DNA of 64,000 nt. It comes from an uncultured Rhodospirillaceae bacterium (GTDB lineage Bacteria > Pseudomonadota > Alphaproteobacteria > Azospirillales > Azospirillaceae). The notes under the pieces were generated by a model, which saw only the letters and a program-made list of their open reading frames with translations, was not told the DNA's origin and did not search any database. The stretch is taken from positions 62,001-126,000 of the forward strand of contig CALBDS010000042.1 in the NCBI GenBank assembly GCA_937927415.1, given 5' to 3'. Positions 17,224 to 25,774 of the stretch are shown here, in pieces (position 1 is the stretch's first letter; each line of letters starts with the position of its first letter). The position numbers and the translations under genes were made by a program.

Positions 17224-17637
17224 ATGGATCTGAACAATATGGGTCTGTTCAAGCTGCTGTCCCGGCGCATGGACTGGCTCACCCAGCGGCAGGAAGTGCT
17301 GTCGCAGAACATCGCCAACGCCGACACCCCGGATTACAAGCCCAGCGATCTCCAGCCGTTCAGCTTCCGTGACGCTCTGGCCGATGCGCGGCGGCTGAAG
17401 CCGGCCACCACCTCCACCACCCATCTGACCGGCACCCTGGGGACCGGCGGCACCGCCAAGGAGCAGCGCCAGCGCGATCCCTATGAAACGGCCCCGGACG
17501 GCAATGCGGTGGTGCTGGAAGAACAGATGCTCAAGCAGTCGCAGACGTCCAACGATTACCAGACCATGATTAACCTCTACCGCAAGCAGGTGGGGATGAT
17601 AAAGATGGCGATCCGCGGCAGCAGCGGCGGCATGTAA
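17224..17637 (+). CDS. flgB: Flagellar basal-body rod protein FlgB
   Basis: Proximal rod subunit exported by the flagellar type III system. The N-terminal Flg_bb_rod motif appears as EVLSQNIANADTPDYKP (about residues 29-45), with the usual coiled heptad ends for rod assembly. At 137 aa it has the family length. First gene of flgB-flgC-fliE-fliQ-fliR-flhB, preceded by a CtrA box. Assignment is firm from sequence and neighbours. Confidence 0.93.
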   Translation: MDLNNMGLFKLLSRRMDWLTQRQEVLSQNIANADTPDYKPSDLQPFSFRDALADARRLKPATTSTTHLTGTLGTGGTAKEQRQRDPYETAPDGNAVVLEEQMLKQSQTSNDYQTMINLYRKQVGMIKMAIRGSSGGM

Positions 17638-17673
17638 CCCGCGTACCCCCCGCAGCGGAAAGGAGGAACCGCA

Positions 17674-18084
17674 ATGGACCTTTACAAATCCATGGCCGCA
17701 TCCGCCGCCGGTATGAAGGCGCAGGGTGCGCGGCTGAAGGTGATTTCGGAAAACCTGGCCAACGCCAACACCACGGCGGAAACCCCGGGCGATCTTCCCT
17801 ACCGCCGAAAGACCATCACGTTCGCCAACGAGTTGGACCGCAAGCTGGGCATCAGCACGGTGAAGGTCGCCAAGGTCGGCGTGGACAAATCCGACTTCGA
17901 GCGGCGTTACGACCCCTCGCACCCCAGCGCCGACGCCGACGGCTATGTGCTTTTGCCCAACGTCAACACGCTGGTCGAAGCCATGGACATGCGCGAGGCG
18001 CAACGGACGTACGAGGCCAACCTGTCGGCCATCGACACCGCCCGCCAGATGTTGTCACGCACCCTGGAGTTGCTGCGCACCTGA
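17674..18084 (+). CDS. flgC: Flagellar basal-body rod protein FlgC
   Basis: Proximal rod subunit. The N-terminus MDLYKSMAASAAGM is followed by the rod signature LKVISENLANANTTAETPG, and the C-terminus has the conserved VNTLVEAMDMREAQRTYEANL segment. Length 136 aa is typical. AGGAGG lies 7 bases before the ATG. It follows flgB after 36 bases. Confidence 0.94.
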   Translation: MDLYKSMAASAAGMKAQGARLKVISENLANANTTAETPGDLPYRRKTITFANELDRKLGISTVKVAKVGVDKSDFERRYDPSHPSADADGYVLLPNVNTLVEAMDMREAQRTYEANLSAIDTARQMLSRTLELLRT

Positions 18085-18149
18085 TCCACGGCTATCCTGG
18101 CTGTTGGTCATCCGCACGCTTTTTACCGTCTTTCGTGGAGACTTGAGCC

Positions 18150-18455
18150 ATGGTTGCCAACGTCAACGCCGCCATTTCCGCTTATGCCAACACGGCCGCC
18201 CGCGGCACGGGCGGCGGCATGGCCCCGCGCGAGGCTGGCCCCAGCTTCAGCGACGTGTTGGAGGAGGCGGCCAAAAGCTCGGTCAACACCCTGAAATCCG
18301 GCGAAACCATGAGCGCCCAGGCCGCCGTGGGACAGGCCGAGTTGACCGATGTCATTCAGGCGGTGACCAACGCGGAAGTGACCTTGCAAACCGTGACCAC
18401 CGTGCGCGATAAGGTCATCACCGCCTATCAGGAAATTCTGCGCATGCCGATCTGA
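18150..18455 (+). CDS. fliE: Flagellar hook-basal body complex protein FliE
   Basis: Small adaptor between the MS ring and the rod, the first axial protein exported. The C-terminal half matches the family: SFSDVLEEA, then the segment with DVIQAVTNAEVTLQTVTTVRDKVITAYQEI. Length 101 aa is normal. Its place between flgC and fliQ fits the conserved alphaproteobacterial order. Confidence 0.92.
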   Translation: MVANVNAAISAYANTAARGTGGGMAPREAGPSFSDVLEEAAKSSVNTLKSGETMSAQAAVGQAELTDVIQAVTNAEVTLQTVTTVRDKVITAYQEILRMPI

Positions 18456-18521
18456 CGCCTCTGGCGGTCGGTTGAGGATGGGCCGACCGGACAGGCGCGC
18501 TTCCGATCAGGAGCCGCGGGC

Positions 18522-18860
18522 ATGAACGAAACCGACGTCATCGAAATCTGCCGCACGGCCCTGGTGACCCTGGTCATCGTGTCGGGTCCGATTCTGGTGG
18601 CGATGATGATTCTCGGCACCGTGATTTCGGTGTTTCAGGCGGTCACCCAGATCAATGAACAGACCCTGGCCATGGTGCCCAAGCTGCTGCTGGTCTTTGG
18701 CCTGACCATTTTGCTGATGCCGTTCATGCTGGGCCAGATGACCGGCTTTTTCGAGCGGGAAATCGTGGACCGCATCGTGGCGGTCGGAACCGGCGTGCCC
18801 CAAGGGTCGCCGGGCGGGCCGGGCGGCCCCTTCGGCACCCCCAGCGGTCCCCCGCGGTAA
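18522..18860 (+). CDS. fliQ: Flagellar export apparatus protein FliQ, with extended tail
   Basis: Two-helix membrane component of the flagellar type III export gate, together with FliP and FliR. Residues 1-88 match the family, including VISVFQAVTQINEQTLAMVPK and two hydrophobic helices. The protein is 112 aa; the last 20 or so residues are a Pro/Gly-rich tail (PQGSPGGPGGPFGTPSGPPR) absent from the usual 85-90 aa proteins. The tail sequence may serve mainly as translated leader for fliR, which starts 6 bases later. Confidence 0.92.
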   Translation: MNETDVIEICRTALVTLVIVSGPILVAMMILGTVISVFQAVTQINEQTLAMVPKLLLVFGLTILLMPFMLGQMTGFFEREIVDRIVAVGTGVPQGSPGGPGGPFGTPSGPPR

Positions 18861-18866
18861 CCGGTG

Positions 18867-19637
18867 ATGAACCTCATCCAGGCGGTCATCGCCGACCAGA
18901 TCTTCGTGTGGCTGCTGGTGTTCACCCGCGTCGGCAGCGCCTTCATGATTATGCCGGCGATCGGCGACACCTTTGTCAGCGCGCGCACGCGCCTGCTGCT
19001 GGCGCTGGCGGTCAGCGTTCTGGCAGCCCCGGTGGTCCGCGGGCAATTGCCGCCGGAACCGCAAAGCGCCCTGCTGCTGACGGTCCTGCTGGGGGAAGAG
19101 ATCACCATCGGCATCTTCCTCGGCACCGTCGCCCGCCTGATGATGGGGGCGCTGGAAGTGGCGGGCACCATCATCGCCACCCAATCGGGGCTGGCCAACG
19201 CCCAGATGTTCAACCCGGCCATGGCGACCCAGGGGTCGCTGACCGGCGCCATGCTGGGCTGGCTGGGGTTGCTGCTGATCTTCATCACCGATTTTCACCA
19301 CCTGCTCATCATGGCGGTGGTGGACAGCTACACGCTGTTCAAACCGGGAATGCCCATGCCGATCGGCGACATGACCGACATGGTGGCCCGGCTGGTGGCG
19401 CACAGCTTCACGGTCGGCGTGCAGATGTCCACGCCCTTCATCATCACCGGCATGCTGTTTGCGCTGGCGTTGGGGCTGATGAACAAGCTGGCGCCGCAGG
19501 TGCAGGTGTTTTTCCTGTTCACCTCGATGCAGGTGGCGCTGGGGCTTTTCCTGTTGGCATTGACGTTGTCGGCGATGATGATGTTCTGGCTGCGGGAATT
19601 CGAATCCACCTTCATCCAGTTTCTCAATCCGGGCTGA
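18867..19637 (+). CDS. fliR: Flagellar export apparatus protein FliR
   Basis: Polytopic component of the FliPQR export gate. The 256-aa sequence has about six membrane segments with FTRVGSAFMIMPAIGD near the N-terminus, a family hallmark, and SGLANAQMFNPAM in the middle. ATG 18867 is chosen; GTG 18864 immediately in front is in the same frame, and neither has a strong ribosome site, which suggests coupling to fliQ. flhB follows after 25 bases. Confidence 0.93.
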   Translation: MNLIQAVIADQIFVWLLVFTRVGSAFMIMPAIGDTFVSARTRLLLALAVSVLAAPVVRGQLPPEPQSALLLTVLLGEEITIGIFLGTVARLMMGALEVAGTIIATQSGLANAQMFNPAMATQGSLTGAMLGWLGLLLIFITDFHHLLIMAVVDSYTLFKPGMPMPIGDMTDMVARLVAHSFTVGVQMSTPFIITGMLFALALGLMNKLAPQVQVFFLFTSMQVALGLFLLALTLSAMMMFWLREFESTFIQFLNPG

Positions 19638-19662
19638 CCCGGACCGGCCATGAGGCGCCCCC

Positions 19663-20739
19663 GTGTCTGAAGATGCCGACGAGACGTCGAAAACAGAAGA
19701 GCCGACGCAAAAGAAACTCGACGAGGCGCACAGACAGGGCAACTGGCCGCTGAGCCAGGAAATTCCCCTGTCGTTCATCATGCTGGCGGTCCTGGTGATC
19801 GTCATCGCCCTGATCCCCGGTCTGGTCCGCGATCTCTTCCATGCGCTGAATTTCTATGTCGAGCGGGTGTCCGACCTGCCCATGGATTCGGGCAACGTCG
19901 GGCGCATCCTGTTGCGGGTGATCCGCGACATGATTCTTGCGCTGTGGCTGCCGCTTCTTCTGCTGCTGGTCGCGGGCACGATGGGGACGGTGGTGCAGAA
20001 GGGCTTCACCTATTCCTGGGAACTCATCATTCCCAAATTCGAAAAGCTGAACCCCATCGCAGGCTTCAAGCGCCTGTTCTCTCCCGGCCCGCAGACCATG
20101 GAACTGGTGAAGGGCATCGCCAAGATGGCGGTGGTGGGGGGAATCGCCTATCTGGCCCTGCTGCCCATGGTGAAGTCGGTTGAACATTTCATCGGCATCG
20201 ACCTTCTCCAGCTTGTGGACGAGATGAAGGGGCTGGTCAAAACCCTGGTCATCGGGGTGACCGCCGTTGTCTTCATCATCGCGGCTGCCGACACCGCCTA
20301 TCAGCGGTACCAGTACAACAAGAAAATGCGCATGACCAAGCAGGAGGTGAAGGACGAGCACAAGCAGCAGGAAGGCAGCCCCGAAGTCAAATCGCGCATC
20401 CGCCAGATCCGTTTCGAGCGCGCGCGCAGCCGCATGATGGCCAATGTGCCCGGTGCCGACGTGGTGGTCACCAACCCGACCCACTTTGCCGTGGCCTTGA
20501 AATACGATACCCAGCGGATGGGGGCGCCCTTCGTGGTTGCCAAGGGGGTGGACAGCCTTGCCCTGAAAATTCGTGAGGTGGCGCAGGACAACGATGTTCC
20601 GGTGGTGGAAAACCCGCCCCTGGCGCGCGCCCTTTACGCCACAGTGGAGGTGGATGAAGAGATTCCGGCCGAACATTACCGTGCCGTCGCCGAACTCATT
20701 TCCTATGTTTACAAGCTGAAGAAACGCTCGTTCCAGTAA
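19663..20739 (+). CDS. flhB: Flagellar export switch protein FlhB
   Basis: Export-gate protein that switches substrate class from rod/hook to filament after self-cleavage. The N-terminus has the usual KTEEPTQKKLDEAHRQGN followed by four membrane helices, and the C-terminal cytoplasmic domain has the autocleavage motif NPTH at residues 271-274. Length 358 aa is typical. The start is GTG 19663. All catalytic residues are present, so it should be functional. Confidence 0.95.
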   Translation: MSEDADETSKTEEPTQKKLDEAHRQGNWPLSQEIPLSFIMLAVLVIVIALIPGLVRDLFHALNFYVERVSDLPMDSGNVGRILLRVIRDMILALWLPLLLLLVAGTMGTVVQKGFTYSWELIIPKFEKLNPIAGFKRLFSPGPQTMELVKGIAKMAVVGGIAYLALLPMVKSVEHFIGIDLLQLVDEMKGLVKTLVIGVTAVVFIIAAADTAYQRYQYNKKMRMTKQEVKDEHKQQEGSPEVKSRIRQIRFERARSRMMANVPGADVVVTNPTHFAVALKYDTQRMGAPFVVAKGVDSLALKIREVAQDNDVPVVENPPLARALYATVEVDEEIPAEHYRAVAELISYVYKLKKRSFQ

Positions 20740-20813
20740 TAGGCCCGCTCCATGCCGCGGGACGGCACCCGGGGCACTGCGTCGGACGAAAAAGAAGCAG
20801 AACGGGGAACGGA

Positions 20814-23354
20814 ATGCTTGAATCCGGTGGGAAGATGGTATCCAGCGCGGTGGCGGATGGAACTGCGGCGCGGTTTCCCACATCATCCGCCCTGTCCGGG
20901 GTTCTGGTCGCCGGGGCTGCCGTGCTCGGTGCCGGGGCCGGCTGGTACGCGGCCGACTGGCTCCAGTTGGAAACCCATCGTGTGGTGCTGAGCTTGGGGG
21001 CGGCACTGCTGGCGGTGGGGGCTGTCGTGCTGTCCGGCCTGTATGGCCGCGCCCGCCGGGCGGCCAAACGGGGGGCCATGCTGTCCGCCACCCTGTCCAC
21101 CGCCCCGATCGGCCAGCTTGTTTGCGATGCCGGGGGGCGTACCGTGTTCCTCAACGCCGTGTTCCGCAGCCTGACCGGCGCCCGGCCCGGCGAACCGGCC
21201 ATCGCCGCCCTGGAACGCCAGTTCACCGCCAGTCACGGCGGGCATGTGGAATTCCGCCGGTTGAGCGAACAGGCGGCGGCGGGGATTCCCTCCACCATCG
21301 AACTGTGCCTGCCCGGCACCCGGCCCGGCAGTGCGGAATGGCGCCAGGTGCAGGCCCTGCCCGTCACCGGCTTTCCCGGTGCCGTCCATTGGCGGCTGGA
21401 GGACATCACCGTCCGCCGCGAACTGGAACAGGAGATGCAGCGGGAACAGTCCAAGCTGGCCGATTTCATGGACCACGCGCCCGTCGGTTTCTTTTCCGTG
21501 GACCAGGACGGCCGTTTCCTGCTGGTCAACGCCCTGCTGGCAAAATGGCTGGACACCACCCCGCGCGAACTGATGGACGGCAGCCGGCGGCTGCACGACC
21601 TGCTGCTCAGCCCACCCCACAACGCCGCGTCCTATGATCTGTTCGACGGCGGCGGCGGCGACCAGCGCGGCGAGTTGACCATGGTGGGGGTGGAGGGCCG
21701 GCGCTTTCAGGCCTCGGTGGCCCAGACGGTGGTGACCGGCGACGACGGAACCACCGTGCGCACCCGCTCGGTGGTCCGCGACCTGTCGCCCGAACGGGAG
21801 TGGCAGGAGGCGCTGCGCCTGTCGGAACAGCGGTTCCAGCGTTTCTTCGAGGATGCCCCCATCGGCATCGCCCTGATGGACGAACGCGGCATCATCAGCG
21901 AATGCAACGAGGCGTTTCTGACGCTGCTGGGATCGCCCGCCGGCATCGTGATCGGGCGGCCGCTGATCGGTCTGATCGTCCCGGCCGAACGGGGCGCCGT
22001 GTCCCAGCGCCTGCGCGCGGTGCAGGAAGGGGGCGGCGATACCCCTGCCCCCTCATCCTCCACACCGCTGGAGGTGCGCATGACCGGCGCGCGGGACGTG
22101 GTGGCCCAGCTTTACATCCGCCGTCTGGGGGGCGAGAACGGCCACGGCTCCGGCCTGATTCTTCATTTCATCGACCTCAGCGAGCGCAAGAACCTGGAGG
22201 CGCAATTCGCCCAGTCGCAGAAGATGCAGGCTGTGGGGCAGTTGGCCGGCGGCGTCGCCCACGATTTCAACAACCTGCTCACCGCGATGATCGGGTTCTG
22301 CGACCTGCTGCTGCTGCGGCACAAGCCGGGCGACCAGTCGTTCAGCGACATCATGCAGATCAAGCAGAACGCCAACCGGGCGGCCAATCTGGTGCGCCAG
22401 CTTCTGGCCTTTTCCCGCCAGCAGACGCTTCAGCCGCGGGTGCTGAACGTTACCGACATTCTGGCCGAACTGCACAACCTGCTGCGCCGCCTGATCGGCG
22501 AGAACATCGAGATGCGGATGCTCCACGGCCGCGATCTCGGGCTTATCAAGGTGGACCAGAACCAGCTGGAACAGGTCATCATCAATCTGGTGGTCAACGC
22601 CCGCGACGCCATGGCCGGCGGCGGGCGGCTGACCATCGTCACCTCCAACGTCACCGCCAACGAAACCGAACGGCGGGAGCATGAAACCATCCCCGCCGGC
22701 GATTACGTGTCCATCGAGATCATCGACACCGGCATCGGCATCCCGCCGGAAAACCTCCAGCGCATCTTCGAGCCGTTCTTTTCCACCAAGGAGGTGGGAT
22801 CGGGCACCGGGCTTGGCCTGTCCACCGTTTACGGCATCGTGCGGCAGACGGGGGGCTTCATCTTTGTGGACAGTGCCGTCGGCGAAGGGTCGAAGTTCAC
22901 CATCCTGCTGCCCCGCCACCGGGGCGAGGTCCACACCGCCGAACCCGCCGCCGAGCCGCGGGAACGGCGCGGCAACGACCTGACCGGATCGGGCACCATC
23001 CTGCTGGTGGAGGACGAGGACGCGGTGCGCGTCTTCTCTGCCCGCGCCCTGCGCAACAAGGGCTATCAGGTGCTGGAAGCCAAGAACGGCGAAGCGGCGA
23101 TGCAGCAGCTTTCCGGGTCCGGCCCGCGGGTGGACCTGCTGATTACCGACGTGGTGATGCCGCAGATGGACGGCCCGACCCTGGCCCGCACGGTGCGCCA
23201 GATCCGCCCCGACCTGAAGGTCATCTTCATTTCCGGCTACGCCGAGGACCGCTTCAAGGACGAGCTGGACGGCCCCGGCATCGCCCATTTCCTGCCGAAA
23301 CCCTTCTCGCTGAAGCAGTTGGCGGCGAAGGTGAAGGAGGTGATGAAGGGGTAG
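20814..23354 (+). CDS. cckA: Hybrid sensor kinase CckA (cell-cycle phosphorelay)
   Basis: Top kinase of the CtrA pathway; it sends phosphate through ChpT to CtrA and CpdR. Two membrane helices lie within residues 30-75, followed by PAS domains (about 85-200, 205-330 and 335-460). The HisKA motif is GGVAHDFNNLLTA with phospho-His 483, then the ATPase domain with NLVVNARDAM and GIGIPPENLQRIFEPFF. The C-terminal receiver has its phosphoacceptor at Asp 779. Total 846 aa. The HisKA segment is very close to the well-known CckA form. It follows flhB after 74 bases, a neighbourhood seen in related species. Confidence 0.9.
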   Translation: MLESGGKMVSSAVADGTAARFPTSSALSGVLVAGAAVLGAGAGWYAADWLQLETHRVVLSLGAALLAVGAVVLSGLYGRARRAAKRGAMLSATLSTAPIGQLVCDAGGRTVFLNAVFRSLTGARPGEPAIAALERQFTASHGGHVEFRRLSEQAAAGIPSTIELCLPGTRPGSAEWRQVQALPVTGFPGAVHWRLEDITVRRELEQEMQREQSKLADFMDHAPVGFFSVDQDGRFLLVNALLAKWLDTTPRELMDGSRRLHDLLLSPPHNAASYDLFDGGGGDQRGELTMVGVEGRRFQASVAQTVVTGDDGTTVRTRSVVRDLSPEREWQEALRLSEQRFQRFFEDAPIGIALMDERGIISECNEAFLTLLGSPAGIVIGRPLIGLIVPAERGAVSQRLRAVQEGGGDTPAPSSSTPLEVRMTGARDVVAQLYIRRLGGENGHGSGLILHFIDLSERKNLEAQFAQSQKMQAVGQLAGGVAHDFNNLLTAMIGFCDLLLLRHKPGDQSFSDIMQIKQNANRAANLVRQLLAFSRQQTLQPRVLNVTDILAELHNLLRRLIGENIEMRMLHGRDLGLIKVDQNQLEQVIINLVVNARDAMAGGGRLTIVTSNVTANETERREHETIPAGDYVSIEIIDTGIGIPPENLQRIFEPFFSTKEVGSGTGLGLSTVYGIVRQTGGFIFVDSAVGEGSKFTILLPRHRGEVHTAEPAAEPRERRGNDLTGSGTILLVEDEDAVRVFSARALRNKGYQVLEAKNGEAAMQQLSGSGPRVDLLITDVVMPQMDGPTLARTVRQIRPDLKVIFISGYAEDRFKDELDGPGIAHFLPKPFSLKQLAAKVKEVMKG

Positions 23355-23359
23355 CGGGG

Positions 23360-24079
23360 CTACTCGTCCCCATCCTCCCCCTCGCGGTCCGCCCCTTCGC
23401 CGTCCAGGTTCAGGAGGACCGAGCGCGCCAGGGGCACGGTGATGCGCCGCTGCTCGACCAGGGAAGCGTGGTCGATGGCCGCCACCACCCGGCGGGCGGC
23501 ATCCAGCGACCGTTCGATGCGGGCCACCAGATAATCCACCACCTCTTCCCCCGGCATCACCTGCCGGTCGGCGAACAGCTTGACCAGCACGGCGGCCAGC
23601 AGGGCGTCGTCGGGCGGCTCCACCGCCACCGCCGGGGCGGCGTTGAGGCGGGACCGCAGGTCGGCCAGCTTGACCCGCCAGCGGGCCGGCGGCTGGTGGG
23701 CCAGCAGCAGCAGGTGCCCGTCCACGTCCCGCAAACGGTTGTAGAGGTGGAACAGCGCCTCCTCCCGCCCCTTGCGCCCGGCCACCTTGTCGGCGTCGTC
23801 CACCACCACCGCCCGTCCGGCGGCCAGCGTCGGCAGGTCGGCGTCGGGAAGCTCCGCCGCCGACAACAGCGGCGCCCCGCTGCGCGCGCGCCACACGCTG
23901 GCCAGATGGCTTTTGCCGCAGCCGGCGGGGCCGAACAGGGTCAAGGCCGGCGCCGGCCATGCCGGCCAGCGGTCCAGCCACGCCACCGCCTCGGCGTTCG
24001 ACGGGGCGACGAGGAAATCGTCCCCGCCCATGGCCGGGCGATGACCAAGGTCCAGGGGAATTTGCACCGGGCCGGTCAT
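23360..24079 (-). CDS. hdaA: DnaA regulatory inactivator HdaA
   Basis: AAA+ protein of the DnaA family that, with the DNA-loaded sliding clamp, drives hydrolysis of DnaA-ATP after initiation. The N-terminus has a clamp-binding motif (QIPLDLG), then Walker A GPAGCGKS, Walker B VVVDDAD, and the region around VKLADLRSRL. There is no DnaA DNA-binding domain. ATG at 24079 gives 239 aa; the frame is open upstream inside the permease gene but that part lacks homology. The start overlaps the upstream gene by 4 bases. It converges on cckA with only 5 bases between stops. Confidence 0.88.
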   Translation of the reverse strand: MTGPVQIPLDLGHRPAMGGDDFLVAPSNAEAVAWLDRWPAWPAPALTLFGPAGCGKSHLASVWRARSGAPLLSAAELPDADLPTLAAGRAVVVDDADKVAGRKGREEALFHLYNRLRDVDGHLLLLAHQPPARWRVKLADLRSRLNAAPAVAVEPPDDALLAAVLVKLFADRQVMPGEEVVDYLVARIERSLDAARRVVAAIDHASLVEQRRITVPLARSVLLNLDGEGADREGEDGDE

Positions 24080-25161
24080 TTCAGTTCCGTCCTGCTGCTG
24101 TCCGTCAGAGCACCGCGGTAATAGGGGCTGTCGAGATAGCGGCCAATGGCGAAACGGATCAGCACCCCGATCACCGCCGCCACCGGCACCGCCAGCAGAA
24201 CGCCGACGAAGCCGAACAGATAACCGCCGGCCAGCAGGGCGAACATCACCCACACCGGATGCAGCCCCACCCGGTCGCCCACCAGCTTGGGCGACAGCAC
24301 GTTGCCCTCGATCATCTGCCCGAACAGAAAGATTCCCACCACCACGCCGGTGCTCCACAGATCATCGAACTGCAGCAACGCCAGCCCGGTGGAGGCGATG
24401 AACCCGAACAGCGTTCCCACATAAGGGATGAAGGACAACAATCCCGCCAGCAGACCGATCACAAGCCCGAACTTCAGCCCCGCCGCCGACAGGCCGATGG
24501 CGTAAAACGACCCGAGGATCAGGCACACCAGCGCCTGCCCGCGCAGGAAACCGGACAGGGTTTGGTCCACCTGCCGCGCCTGCGCCCGGATCACCGCGGC
24601 GTGGGCGCGCGGCAGGCACCGGTCAACGTTGGCGACCAGAATGTCCCAGTCGCGCAACAGGTAGAAGGCGACGATGGGCATGATGAACATCATCGACAGC
24701 ACGTCGAACAGCGCCATGCCGCCGCTGAGAATGCCCTGAATCACCCCGCCCAGCCATCCGACCACCTGCCCGGCGGATTGCCCGGCGGCATCCCGCAGCC
24801 GCTGCACATCGTCGTTGGGCAGACGCCGGAGAAAGCGTTCCAGCGCCGGCAGAACCCGTTCGCGCAGGGCCTGGGCATAGCTGGGCAAGGCGTCGATCAA
24901 CTGCACCACCTGCACCTGGATCAGCGGGATCAGCAGCAGGATCACCGCCACCACCAGAAACAGAAACAGCAGCAGAACCACCGTGGTGGCCGCCCAGCGC
25001 GGCAGATGGAATTCCTCCATCCGGTCCACCAGCGGATCGAGAAAATACGCCAGGGACAGACCGGCAACGAAGGGGAGCAGCATCCCCGACAGTTGCCACA
25101 GGATCAGGATGGCGGCGACCAGCCCGATCAGCCAGAACCGTGTCTGCCGCTCGCCATTCAT
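24076..25161 (-). CDS. AI-2E/PerM family membrane permease
   Basis: Polytopic inner-membrane protein of the AI-2E exporter (PerM/YdiK) family, 361 aa with about eight membrane segments. Family features are LLPFVAGLSLAYFLDPLVDR near the N-terminus, a soluble loop between helices 3 and 4, and in the second half FIPYVGTLFG and GNVLSPKLVGDRVGLHPVWV. The substrate is not known from the sequence. It is coupled by 4-base overlaps with the phosphatidyltransferase upstream and hdaA downstream. This gene set is often kept together in alphaproteobacteria. Confidence 0.85.
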   Translation of the reverse strand: MNGERQTRFWLIGLVAAILILWQLSGMLLPFVAGLSLAYFLDPLVDRMEEFHLPRWAATTVVLLLFLFLVVAVILLLIPLIQVQVVQLIDALPSYAQALRERVLPALERFLRRLPNDDVQRLRDAAGQSAGQVVGWLGGVIQGILSGGMALFDVLSMMFIMPIVAFYLLRDWDILVANVDRCLPRAHAAVIRAQARQVDQTLSGFLRGQALVCLILGSFYAIGLSAAGLKFGLVIGLLAGLLSFIPYVGTLFGFIASTGLALLQFDDLWSTGVVVGIFLFGQMIEGNVLSPKLVGDRVGLHPVWVMFALLAGGYLFGFVGVLLAVPVAAVIGVLIRFAIGRYLDSPYYRGALTDSSRTELK

Positions 25162-25718
25162 TTCACGCCACCGTGCCGGTTGAACAGACGCCCGCCGCGA
25201 TAGAGATAGCCCGCCCCCGACAACAGGGTTGTCGCCAGCACCATCCACACCAGGGCATTCACCACATCCACCCCGCGCACCACCAGATCGGGCAGCCCCA
25301 GCCCGTCGGGGGCCAGGACCGCGATGGACAGGGCGATCTGGGCGGCGGTGTTGATCTTGCTGATGGGGGACGGCTGCATCACCAGCGCCTCCTTCAGCGT
25401 GTAGAGCAGCATCACCCCCCCGACGATCATGATGTCCCGCGACACCACCACGATAACCAGCCACAGGGGCAGTTCGTTCACGTGGCCCAGCGCGATGAAG
25501 ACGCTGACCAACAGCACCTTGTCGGCCAGCGGGTCGAGATAGGCGCCCAGCGCCGTCAGCGACCGGCACATGCGGGCGATGGCGCCGTCCAGGGCGTCGG
25601 ACACCCCCGCCCCCACCACGACCCAGAAGGCCCAGCCCAGGTCTCCCACCAGGATCAGATAGACGGCGGCCGGCACCGCCAGCAGCCGGCCGAACGTGAT
25701 GATGTTGGGGATGCTCAA
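25158..25718 (-). CDS. CDP-alcohol phosphatidyltransferase (PgsA-like)
   Basis: Membrane enzyme that transfers a phosphatidyl group from CDP-diacylglycerol to an alcohol. The class motif D-G-x2-A-R-x8-G-x3-D-x3-D is complete in the segment starting DALDGAIAR (about residues 41-63). The N-terminus MSIPNIITFGRLLAVP is like that of phosphatidylglycerophosphate synthases. At 186 aa with about five helices it is close to PgsA; whether it is the housekeeping enzyme or a paralogue cannot be told from this window. First of a three-gene minus-strand unit with overlapping genes. Confidence 0.85.
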   Translation of the reverse strand: MSIPNIITFGRLLAVPAAVYLILVGDLGWAFWVVVGAGVSDALDGAIARMCRSLTALGAYLDPLADKVLLVSVFIALGHVNELPLWLVIVVVSRDIMIVGGVMLLYTLKEALVMQPSPISKINTAAQIALSIAVLAPDGLGLPDLVVRGVDVVNALVWMVLATTLLSGAGYLYRGGRLFNRHGGVK

Positions 25719-25774
25719 CGGCCCCGTCCCTTTCTATCCGCCGATGGTGTCCGCCGCACAAGGTCTCCGATGGA

